In this document: piece after piece, positions 5,179 to 10,904 of the stretch
How positions within the stretch are numbered: position 1 is the first letter of the stretch
Layout of the letters: each line of letters opens with the position of its first letter
DNA from: Rhodobacter sp.
GTDB lineage: Bacteria > Pseudomonadota > Alphaproteobacteria > Rhodobacterales > Rhodobacteraceae
Assembly: GCA_027482795.1 (NCBI GenBank)
Contig: JAIXVS010000210.1
Location: 1 to 10,904 of the forward strand
Direction of reading: 5' to 3'
DNA length: 10,904 bases
The notes under the pieces: generated by a model
Databases searched by the model: none
Told to the model about the DNA's origin: nothing
Seen by the model: the letters and a program-made list of their open reading frames with translations, nothing else
Made by a program: the position numbers and the translations under genes

Positions 5179-7116
5179 TCAAAAGGGCCATTCGTCGTTT
5201 GAGGGCTTTTGGAGTTTGGGGGGCATACTTACAGGTTCCCCTTGGTCCACCTCAAACACATGTCCAACCTCTAGACAGTAAACAGACCGACGTTGGCCTG
5301 CCAGCGTGACCTTGGTCGTGGCACGGCCGTCATCAACTCGGGCGAGCAGACCTGCCTCTTTCAGGGCTTTCGATAGTGCTCGCTCACTGCTGCCGATGTG
5401 GTTTCCTGTTTTCGAAGAAAGGGCCTTTGCAACAGCGATTGCGGCGTTTGGATCGAGATAAAGAAAGTTGCGGTCCACGTAGCCGATCCTTGCGCCCTTG
5501 GCATCATAACGGATGTTGTCTTTCAGCTCTAAAGGCTGCCACCCGAACATGATACAGTTCGTCGGCCTATCACCGTTTCGGTCCACGATATGCGCTTCGC
5601 CCATCAAAATTGCAGTCTTGAGGACCTCTATAAACCGATGTGCGTCGGAAGCCTCACCGTCGATAGATGCTTGATGCCTACAGAGAGCCAATGCCGCTGA
5701 CATCGCATTCTCACGGAAGTCACTAGCGGCCGTTTCTGTCACGCCTCCGCTTCTGACTGCAGCCTCCAAGAACATGAGCAAGCCCGACAAAAGCGTGGCG
5801 AGGTTAGTGGGCATCCTTGCATGGCCGTTATCTATCAATCGCGATTTGATCTCTACCTCAATCGCTTTGACCTCTCTTGCAATGCAGTAAGTTTTGGATC
5901 GAACAGCAAGGTCCATCACGAACCGAGACATGATCTGCGCGAGGCGCCCCTCATCGCCGAGCCCTTGAAGGGTCGACAGCAGGTCTAGTGAGACCGCATT
6001 TTTTTCGATGCTGACGATAACACAACGCGCTTGCAGCGAGTGACCATTCGGGATGTCCTCCCCCGTTGCAAGGATCATTCCCCGTGGGTGATATGCGCCC
6101 CTGATTTCAGCTTTCGAGGTTAGGCGGTCCCTTCCCGATTGATTGCCCTGAGCACGGAGAACGCGCTCAGCTCTTGCGTGCAGTTTTGCAACCTCAACCT
6201 GCGTGCCGCGTGCAACAAAGTCGTCAATCACATAGATCGCGTCTTTGGTCAGGAATGCTTTTTTCTCGAGTGCATTCTCGGTTGTAGACCAACTGTCGGG
6301 CAAATGTGCACCGTGAAAGCCGCGACCAAAAAACGATTGAACCACCCCAGCAATTGCGCTCTTCCGAGTACCAGTTGTCCCCTGCAAGTAGAGGCTCACG
6401 GTACAGGGAACAAAGTGGGACAGAACTGCACGAAAAGCTCCCCCCAATAACAGAAGACCACTTGCGTCTGGAATGAGCTGTGTGAAGGAACGAAGGATGT
6501 GGTCCAAGTCGATCACACAGGTATCCGGTGGAGGTAAACGGTAGTCGGCAAGCGCGCCGATTAACTCTGTTTCCAGCTTGGGCTCCCAACCTCGAGGTCC
6601 AATTGCCCCGTCTGCAGTCAGGTAGAAGTGCTCACTGCCATGTTCGATCCATCCTGTGTGCTGGTAAATTTCTCGAGATGTGGGTGTAGATAGCGCCTTG
6701 ATCGCCGCCGCCACATGGTCCTTGAACCTCGTTCCAACATGGATTTGCGCTGATGTCCCCCAAGCTTGCGTGACCCATTCCATGCGATCAAACTCTGGGG
6801 CCTCAACGTCGACCTGTGGGAGTGGACGCCCACTCCAGTGCGTCGCGGTTACCGTGAAGTATTTCCTCGAGACCGCTCCGTCGGTCTTCGTGGTTTCACT
6901 GATGATCTCGGCGCAAAAGTTCGAGAGCTTTTCTAGATCATGCGTGCCGTTCTTGTGCTGTTTAAGCCTGACGAAACACCCATCGATCCTCAAGTATGCC
7001 GAGCCCTCCACCAGCCCACCCGCTTGAAGGACCTGGTCCTCATGCGCGGCAATTGCTCTTTCGACATCTGCCATTTTCTTGACCACCATCATTTCGGTTG
7101 CGAACTCGTCAGTCAT
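5179..7116 (-). CDS. DUF927-type replicative ATPase/helicase of an integrative element
   Basis: A 645-residue P-loop ATPase of the DUF927 class, which in phage satellites and integrative elements acts as replicative helicase partner of a primase-polymerase. The N-terminal part includes IYQHTGWIEHGSEHFYLTAD (150-169), a typical DUF927 segment. The Walker A is GTTGTRKS (246-253), with Arg where Gly normally precedes the Lys. The Walker B is AIYVIDDF (293-300). YHPRGMILATGED (342-354) looks like a sensor segment and LQARCVIVSI (361-370) carries a candidate arginine finger. The C-terminal third resembles a winged-helix region (SSERALSKALKEAGLLARVDD). The start overlaps the primase stop by ATGA, implying translational coupling. 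It is the last gene of the operon and ends one base from the iteron-like array, consistent with acting on that DNA. Confidence 0.85.
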   Translation of the reverse strand: MTDEFATEMMVVKKMADVERAIAAHEDQVLQAGGLVEGSAYLRIDGCFVRLKQHKNGTHDLEKLSNFCAEIISETTKTDGAVSRKYFTVTATHWSGRPLPQVDVEAPEFDRMEWVTQAWGTSAQIHVGTRFKDHVAAAIKALSTPTSREIYQHTGWIEHGSEHFYLTADGAIGPRGWEPKLETELIGALADYRLPPPDTCVIDLDHILRSFTQLIPDASGLLLLGGAFRAVLSHFVPCTVSLYLQGTTGTRKSAIAGVVQSFFGRGFHGAHLPDSWSTTENALEKKAFLTKDAIYVIDDFVARGTQVEVAKLHARAERVLRAQGNQSGRDRLTSKAEIRGAYHPRGMILATGEDIPNGHSLQARCVIVSIEKNAVSLDLLSTLQGLGDEGRLAQIMSRFVMDLAVRSKTYCIAREVKAIEVEIKSRLIDNGHARMPTNLATLLSGLLMFLEAAVRSGGVTETAASDFRENAMSAALALCRHQASIDGEASDAHRFIEVLKTAILMGEAHIVDRNGDRPTNCIMFGWQPLELKDNIRYDAKGARIGYVDRNFLYLDPNAAIAVAKALSSKTGNHIGSSERALSKALKEAGLLARVDDGRATTKVTLAGQRRSVYCLEVGHVFEVDQGEPVSMPPKLQKPSNDEWPF

Positions 7117-7949
7117 TTGCCACCGTCCCGTTGTTCAATGGACATGAAAATCCCCTCAAGCTCTTGGTCACAAAGGGGCGGAAAAAACACGGTATAGTTG
7201 ATTGCAATGGCCATTTGCCGCGCGCGCTGCGGACCAAAGCGCCGAACGAGATAACCAAACCTCCGTGTCATTTCGTGATTTCTACTGCCCTCGTGGACAG
7301 GAGTGTCGAGCTCACAACCAACTGTTGCGCGGCGAGATGTCTGCCGCAGCATGCCCTTGGAACTGCCCTGCGACCTGAACCGCGAGTTGGAACCCCTATC
7401 AGCAAAACTCCCTGGCCTCTTGGCGAGCTTAGCGCTGAGCCAATCTGGAAAGGCTGCAACCAAGTCGCCACCCGTCATAGGCGAGACGGCCCACGTATAT
7501 CTTCCCTTCGTATTGCGCGAAGGTGGGACGACGACGTAGCCCCCCGCGGCGCGGATATCGACACCTGGCGCGATCGAGGACGCACTGTTTCGCAAGTCAA
7601 AATCAGGAAATTGGAAGAAAAAGTGCTTGCCGCCTGAGGGCGTATTGCTGGAAACTGTGCGGGGTAGGTCTTGGCTCAGACTCTTCAACCAAGACCTGCC
7701 GTCCTTCTCAGGTCCAATATCGATGTCGAGCACCGCAAGATTGCTGTCCCTGCCAGTCGCGATACCGATCCCAACACTGCTAATCCGGTTGTTTCCGAAT
7801 ATCTTGACGAGTTCGTCCGGCTCACTGCTTGCCAGCTGAGGCCAACCTTTAATGATTGGTTTCTTGTCGAGGCCAACCGGAAACGCACGCCACCCCGTTT
7901 TATCAACAAGCTCACTCGCGGCATGGATTGTCAGGAAATCTTCATCCAT
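7113..7949 (-). CDS. Bifunctional DNA primase-polymerase (Prim-Pol) with PriCT-type tail
   Basis: An archaeo-eukaryotic-type primase-polymerase that would make primers, and possibly extend them, for replication of the element. The 278-residue protein has the Prim-Pol landmarks in order: GWRAFPVGLDKKPIIKGW (19-36), GIATGRDSNLAVLDID (62-77, acidic pair D75/D77 for metal), SGGKHFFF (105-112, catalytic H109) and GVDIRAAGGYVVVPPS (129-144, third acid D131). After a linker, HEGSRNHEMTRRFGYLVRR...FFPPL...EGIFMSIE (219-272) matches the PriCT helical domain. ATG 7949 is preceded by GGGAGGG inside the last codons of alpA, one base after its TAA. An in-frame upstream start at 8060 would run through alpA and is rejected. 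It is coupled by ATGA to the ATPase gene. Confidence 0.9.
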   Translation of the reverse strand: MDEDFLTIHAASELVDKTGWRAFPVGLDKKPIIKGWPQLASSEPDELVKIFGNNRISSVGIGIATGRDSNLAVLDIDIGPEKDGRSWLKSLSQDLPRTVSSNTPSGGKHFFFQFPDFDLRNSASSIAPGVDIRAAGGYVVVPPSRNTKGRYTWAVSPMTGGDLVAAFPDWLSAKLAKRPGSFADRGSNSRFRSQGSSKGMLRQTSRRATVGCELDTPVHEGSRNHEMTRRFGYLVRRFGPQRARQMAIAINYTVFFPPLCDQELEGIFMSIEQRDGGK

Positions 7950-7950
7950 T

Positions 7951-8148
7951 TTAGCGCCCTCCCAGTCGGTCGTTGAGCCACTGTTCGACCTCGGCGCGAA
8001 CCCAGCCGACGCGGTTTGCGCCGACGCGAACGCGCTTGGGAAACTGGCCGGCATTCTCAAGCCGACGGATGTGGTTTGGGGAATAGGGGACGATGGTAGT
8101 CAGTTCGCTCGGCCATACAAGGACGGGCTTCGGCTTAGTTTGTTCCAT
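7951..8148 (-). CDS. AlpA-type helix-turn-helix regulator / excisionase-like protein
   Basis: A 65-residue DNA-binding protein of the AlpA/MerR-like winged-helix class, used by P4-like satellites and integrative elements to switch on replication or excision genes. The HTH lies at about 14-33 (SELTTIVPYSPNHIRRLENA). The diagnostic second half is GQFPKRVRVG then GWVRAEVEQWL (34-58; compare the family pattern GxFPxpvrlgxrxxgWxxxeVxxWl). GGAGGTGCACC directly before ATG 8148 is a strong ribosome site. The stop lies one base before the primase start, so the two are surely co-transcribed. Its promoter region carries repeated GGTTCCC motifs that could be its own binding sites. Whether it acts as activator, excisionase or both cannot be told from the sequence. 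Confidence 0.85.
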   Translation of the reverse strand: MEQTKPKPVLVWPSELTTIVPYSPNHIRRLENAGQFPKRVRVGANRVGWVRAEVEQWLNDRLGGR

Positions 8149-8166
8149 GGTGCACCTCCGACGTTA

Positions 8167-8225
8167 GGGGAACCCCACCTATGTCCGAAGAAGCCGGGGG
8201 AACCTTATACCCCCCAAAAGTTCCC
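8167..8225 (-). promoter_or_regulatory. alpA promoter region with repeated GGTTCCC motifs
   Basis: On the minus strand GGTTCCCC occurs twice (8204-8197 and 8174-8167, exactly 30 bp apart), and the inverted form GGGAAC lies at 8225-8220. TATAAG (8209-8204), a good -10, overlaps the first copy, and no convincing -35 is present. This suggests a regulated promoter, possibly autoregulated by the AlpA-type protein. The 84 bp between 8149 and 8232 is otherwise gene-free. Confidence 0.4.
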
Positions 8226-8232
8226 TTTCGCG

Positions 8233-9189
8233 CTAAGGCGTTTTGCCCTTGCTCGCCGGTTTGGGCAATCTTTGGTCGTGCCAGACGCGCACACTGGGCA
8301 GCAACAAGTCGAGTGCGTTTTCGCCCTTCTGTGTCAGTCTGCGGACGTTTGCGCATCGGTCTTGGAAGGACTGATGCTCCGCAGGAGAGAACCTCTTTCT
8401 GTCATCATGTCGCACGCCTTTTCTGAGCGCCTGCAGATACTTCAGGAGCGAAGATGATGTGCAGTCCACATATTCAGAAAATAGTGCGCAACGCTTGCCT
8501 TGTGTGTTGTAGATCGGGTGGCCTTGTCCGGTATCAATCGCGACCATGGCCCAAATCAGGGCGTCGCGTTTGGTTGCCGGTTTGGCATACTTATCTGGCC
8601 GCGTTTCTGCTTTTGCGAGACAGTACTTGGCGTCTTGACCCCCATCCAAGCGGCCGAGGTCAATGTAGAAATCGTTGAGGGCGGCTGACAGGTCAGTACG
8701 GTTCTGCTGGTCAATGTCAGCGGGGTCGATCTCGATTTCGTCCGAGTGTGGCCGGTCGTAGATGTGGCTATGCGCGGCACTCACCAGCTCTGCGATTAAC
8801 CCACGCCGACGGACGCATTCAGCGTCGCGGTCATCGGGATAGCGCGTCTTTAGGTCGCTGGCGGCTGGGACCTCTCGCAGGCGGCGCAGGATGTCCTCCT
8901 CGAGGCGCGCAAAAGGCATGTCCAGATCGTCCAAGTACCAGCTAATCGCAACCGATGCCTCCTTAACCGCATCACCGAAAGCCTCACGGCTCTGTGACAG
9001 GTGATTTTGGAAGAGCGCGCTTTCAGCGATTGCGCGAAGGATGGCCCCAATTATGCGGCGCTTATGAACTGGGTAGTCCTCACCAGCGTTAATTTGGTTT
9101 GCACGGGCTACTGCAGCCAAAATTTCCACCTCGAGCGTGGCAGCCTCTGAAGAAACACCAGCTGCCAGCCCACGCCTGTCGCTTGTCAT
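8233..9189 (-). CDS. Unrecognised protein translationally coupled to the integrase
   Basis: A 318-residue soluble protein that I do not recognise. There is no signal peptide or membrane segment. The composition is charged and predicted mostly helical. Visible features are an Ala-rich helical N-terminus (14-60), a conspicuous WYLDDLDMPFARLEEDILRRL stretch near the middle, an acidic patch (DEIEIDPADIDQQNRTD), a segment with aromatic and Cys residues (YNTQGKRCALFSEYVDCTSSSLLKYLQALRKG) and a basic C-terminus ending KPASKGKTP. Its ATG overlaps the integrase TGA (ATGA, 9186-9189), and GAAGGGGAAG inside the integrase tail can serve as ribosome site. It is therefore expressed with the integrase and lies just before alpA and the replication genes. 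A role in recombination control, replication or host interference is possible, but none is supported by a motif. Confidence 0.8.
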   Translation of the reverse strand: MTSDRRGLAAGVSSEAATLEVEILAAVARANQINAGEDYPVHKRRIIGAILRAIAESALFQNHLSQSREAFGDAVKEASVAISWYLDDLDMPFARLEEDILRRLREVPAASDLKTRYPDDRDAECVRRRGLIAELVSAAHSHIYDRPHSDEIEIDPADIDQQNRTDLSAALNDFYIDLGRLDGGQDAKYCLAKAETRPDKYAKPATKRDALIWAMVAIDTGQGHPIYNTQGKRCALFSEYVDCTSSSLLKYLQALRKGVRHDDRKRFSPAEHQSFQDRCANVRRLTQKGENALDLLLPSVRVWHDQRLPKPASKGKTP

Positions 9190-10433
9190 GGCTTCTTCCC
9201 CTTCAACAACCGCCGAAGTGACCTCGTCCAGACCATCATCGCCGCACGTTTTTCGACCAGATAGTCGTAACGGTCATAGTGAACCGACCCGACATCCGTC
9301 ATGCCATGGCCTTGAAGTCGGTTGCGGATTTCGAGCGATAGGCCAAACGACCCTGCGACGGATTTGTAGGTCCGCCGCAAGTCGCGGGGCGAGAAGGTTA
9401 CCATGCCGCTGGCTTCAATGAAGCGCCGGACCGCATGGTTCAGACTGTCGTAGCGCCGTGGTCCTTCGCCCGTGCGCGACGGGAACAGATACGCGTCATG
9501 CCCCGTCTCGGCCTTGATGGCTTTTAGAAGGGCGATGTGCAGGTAGGTCAGCGGCACCAGATGCGGCTCAGATGTCTTGTTCCGGTTCTTGCGTCGCTCT
9601 CCCGGGATGGTCCACAGCTTCTGGGTCAGGTCAAACTCGGACCAGCTGGCCTCCAGCACCTCCTCCACCCGCTGCCCGGTTGCCAAGATGAACAGCAGTG
9701 CGAGGTGCATTGGGCGGGTCAGCTGGTTGGTCTGCCACAATGACCTGATCTCATCGGGTGATAGATTGCGCTGGCCCCGTGGCTTTCGGCTGACCGATTT
9801 CCTCACTGTAGCGACCGGGTTGTAGGTGATCTGGAAATCTTTGGTGCGCCCACGCCAGCGGGTCATGGACTGCGCATGCAGACCCAACTCGAAGGCCGCC
9901 CGCAGGTAGGCGCGAACGTTGTCCGAGTGGACGAGGGCGCCACGCTGCGCAATCGGTGTGAGAATGTCTAAGATGTCGTCGCGTGTAAGCAAATGGGCGG
10001 GTCGAGACAGTAATGCGGAAGGTATATCCTTGGCTGTGATCCGCCTAACCTCTTTCGCGGTACGCTTGCCGTCCGTCTCTAGATCGGAAGCGTAAAGATC
10101 AAGCAGGTCCCCAAAGGTGCCAAGCTCACGTTTTGCCATCCGCGCTTCGATGTCTGCGCGTCGTTCGAAGGCGGGGTCTTTGCCTTGGTCCACCTGTTCG
10201 CGGACCTCGGTCGCTTTAAGCCTAGCTTCTCGCAATGACATATTTGGAAAGCGCCCCAGTGCGACCTGTTTGCGCTTGCCGTCTTCTGGCGAGGTGTAGG
10301 ACAGGAAGAAGGTTCTAGCTCCTGATGGGGCGACTACCACGCCAAATCCGCGGCAGACAACGTTGTCGTCCCTTAGGCGATACGTGGTAGTTCGAGGCTT
10401 TGCATCTCGAATTGTACGATCGGTTAGAAGCAT
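9186..10433 (-). CDS. Tyrosine integrase, P4 type (Arm-DNA-bind_3 plus catalytic domain)
   Basis: A site-specific recombinase that integrates the element into, and with a helper excises it from, the tRNA-fMet site just upstream. The 415-residue length is normal for P4-type integrases. The N-terminal arm-binding domain reads LTDRTIRDAKPRTTTYRLRDDN, then VVVAPSGARTFFLSYTSPEDGKRKQVALGRFPNMSLREAR (about 31-71). A core-binding domain (about 105-190) follows, then the catalytic domain with R255 (ATGQRVEEV), K286 (NKTSEPH), R353 in SPRDLRRT, H376 (LQGHGM) and nucleophile Y386 (VHYDRYDYL). At the usual HxxR histidine the protein has R350 instead. The gene starts 154 bp from the att copy and reads away from it, and its stop overlaps the next gene. 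ATG 10433 has no clear Shine-Dalgarno. Confidence 0.92.
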   Translation of the reverse strand: MLLTDRTIRDAKPRTTTYRLRDDNVVCRGFGVVVAPSGARTFFLSYTSPEDGKRKQVALGRFPNMSLREARLKATEVREQVDQGKDPAFERRADIEARMAKRELGTFGDLLDLYASDLETDGKRTAKEVRRITAKDIPSALLSRPAHLLTRDDILDILTPIAQRGALVHSDNVRAYLRAAFELGLHAQSMTRWRGRTKDFQITYNPVATVRKSVSRKPRGQRNLSPDEIRSLWQTNQLTRPMHLALLFILATGQRVEEVLEASWSEFDLTQKLWTIPGERRKNRNKTSEPHLVPLTYLHIALLKAIKAETGHDAYLFPSRTGEGPRRYDSLNHAVRRFIEASGMVTFSPRDLRRTYKSVAGSFGLSLEIRNRLQGHGMTDVGSVHYDRYDYLVEKRAAMMVWTRSLRRLLKGKKP

Positions 10434-10587
10434 TTTATTGCCGCGTTATTGCTGCGTTTAAGTTGTTGCTAGAGGGTAGCTCATGGTGCAACACCAGGCA
10501 ACACCTTCGTCAATAAATCAACTAATATTGAGTTACTTGGGCTGGATGAGCCTTTATGAGGCACGATGGGATAGTGTATACACCTCA
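10434..10587. promoter_or_regulatory. Integrase promoter and att-arm region with short repeats
   Basis: This 154-bp gene-free stretch lies between integrase and att site. GCAACACC occurs twice, 10 bp apart (10488-10495, 10498-10505), the first inside the dyad TGGTGCAACACCA (10484-10496). A near-copy in reverse, GTTGTTGC, follows at 10462-10469. On the minus strand TTGACG (10513-10508) is a good -35 with the repeats immediately downstream, but the -10 is poor. GTGTATACAC (10574-10583) is a perfect 10-bp palindrome next to the att copy. The repeats are candidate arm-type integrase or AlpA/Xis binding sites, and their overlap with the integrase promoter suggests autoregulation. Confidence 0.4.
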
Positions 10588-10632
10588 CTCATAACCTGAA
10601 GGCCGCAGGTTCAAATCCTGCCCCCGCAACCA
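10588..10632 (+). repeat. Attachment site: 3' fragment of initiator tRNA-fMet (CAT)
   Basis: These 45 nt equal the 3' part of an alphaproteobacterial initiator tRNA. They comprise the anticodon loop CTCATAA (anticodon CAT), the 3' anticodon strand CCTGA, the variable loop, T-arm GCAGG-TTCAAAT-CCTGC, acceptor strand CCCCGCA with the initiator-type A72, discriminator A and encoded CCA. The bases before 10588 do not continue the tRNA (no D-arm, no 5' acceptor), so it cannot be a functional tRNA. It is the duplicated tRNA end left by integration, with crossover at or after the anticodon loop. The tyrosine integrase lies directly to the left, as expected for this att. Confidence 0.85.
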
Positions 10633-10904
10633 TTAAGACCCTACCAAAGCCACCGTTCGCGGTGGATTTTGCATGTGTACTCTCCACTGCGAAATCCAAG
10701 ATCGATGCCAAGGCGCCAAAGATGCGCACATCTGCTTGGCCGCGTGCAATCCCCGCAGAAATCTCTATCCGCTGGATCAAACTGCGCAGGATATCTGTCG
10801 CTTGCGGTTTTGTGTCCTCATCTTCAAGCAAGGTCTCCAGCTCAGTAACCGTCCGGTCTGACTGCTCTGCCGCTTGGTGACTTTGCACCTTAGTGTCCAC
10901 CAAG
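10589..10904 (-). CDS. C-terminal fragment of a large serine recombinase (runs off window)
   Basis: About 105 codons read open from the right edge to a TGA at 10591-10589. The segment AEQSDRTVTELETLLEDEDT, then ATDILRSLIQRIEIS and ADVRIFGALASILDFA, matches the end of resolvase/invertase-type large serine recombinases (coiled-coil plus the LxxLixrixixp...xixGxLaxIL pattern). The catalytic Ser domain would lie to the right, outside the window. After ILDFA the frame continues through the tRNA terminator and the antisense of the tRNA copy, ending in the MVAGAGFEPAAFRL tail that marks a tRNA read on the wrong strand. A true stop may have been lost by recombination at the tRNA. It suggests a second, neighbouring mobile element using the same tRNA region. 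Confidence 0.7.
   Translation of the reverse strand, partial: LVDTKVQSHQAAEQSDRTVTELETLLEDEDTKPQATDILRSLIQRIEISAGIARGQADVRIFGALASILDFAVESTHAKSTANGGFGRVLMVAGAGFEPAAFRL
10650..10670 (+). terminator. Rho-independent terminator downstream of the tRNA-fMet end
   Basis: CCACCG-TTCG-CGGTGG forms a 6-bp stem with a stable UUCG tetraloop, followed by ATTTT. It lies 17 bp after the tRNA CCA, the expected place for the tRNA's own terminator, so this side of the att is probably the original tRNA downstream flank. It also falls inside the reading frame of the recombinase fragment on the other strand. Confidence 0.6.

Noticed and set aside
7098..7637. Plus-strand open frame of 179 codons
   Set aside because: Antisense to the primase gene with no motif or ribosome site.
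7950..8060. N-terminal extension of the primase to a start at 8060
   Set aside because: It would overlap the AlpA gene in another frame; ATG 7949 has a good ribosome site one base after the AlpA stop.
10588..10632. Functional tRNA gene
   Set aside because: Only the 3' part from the anticodon loop is present; the acceptor 5' strand, D-arm and 5' anticodon strand are missing.

Overview
The window looks like a GC-rich alphaproteobacterial chromosome, most likely of the Rhodobacterales/Rhodobacteraceae type. This is an inference from protein style, codon use and the tRNA-fMet 3' sequence; nothing in the window names a species. It has two parts: a catabolic/transport locus (1 to about 4145) and an integrative genetic element (about 4210 to 10632) that ends at a tRNA-derived attachment site. 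A trace of a second mobile element follows at the right edge.

Left part. On the minus strand, in transcription order, lie a membrane fatty-acid-hydroxylase/sterol-desaturase-family protein (2884-1865), a periplasmic sugar-type binding protein (1761-790), a perfect 10-bp hairpin (756-780) and the start of an RbsC-like ABC permease (719 to beyond base 1). A LacI-family regulator (3117-4145, plus strand) is divergent from them. The shared region 2885-3116 holds overlapping divergent promoter candidates and repeated TATCATT-type half sites. This reads as a regulated uptake operon of unknown substrate with an unusual lipid-modifying-type enzyme as first gene.

Right part. The minus strand carries a compact cassette: tyrosine integrase (10433-9186), an unrecognised 318-residue protein overlapping it by ATGA (9189-8233), an AlpA-type small HTH regulator (8148-7951), an archaeo-eukaryotic-type primase-polymerase one base downstream (7949-7113) and a DUF927-type replicative ATPase/helicase overlapping by ATGA (7116-5179). 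Beyond the ATPase stop is a 215-bp gene-free stretch with seven copies of a TGCCACGG-type 8-mer in three clusters (two direct pairs and one inverted triplet) around an A-rich tract. It looks like a replication origin or a binding region for the element's replication proteins. A small plus-strand HGGxSTG-type zinc-finger-like gene (4607-4963) with a palindromic promoter sits beyond it, followed by a fragment of a recombinase-associated HTH gene (4533-4210, minus).

The integrase end of the element abuts a 45-nt copy of the 3' part of initiator tRNA-fMet (10588-10632), beginning exactly at the anticodon loop. The tRNA 5' half is absent, so this is the distal att site, and the intact tRNA should lie to the left. 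None is present in the window. Either the element extends leftward past base 1 and carries the transport locus as cargo, or its left end has been lost. To the right of the att, a minus-strand fragment matches the C-terminal part of large serine recombinases and reads on through the tRNA terminator and the tRNA copy, suggesting stacked elements at one tRNA locus. No capsid, tail, terminase, conjugation or CRISPR genes are visible. The most interesting unit is therefore a self-replicating, structural-gene-free integrative element (satellite-like or plasmid-like) with an unknown gene translationally coupled to its integrase.
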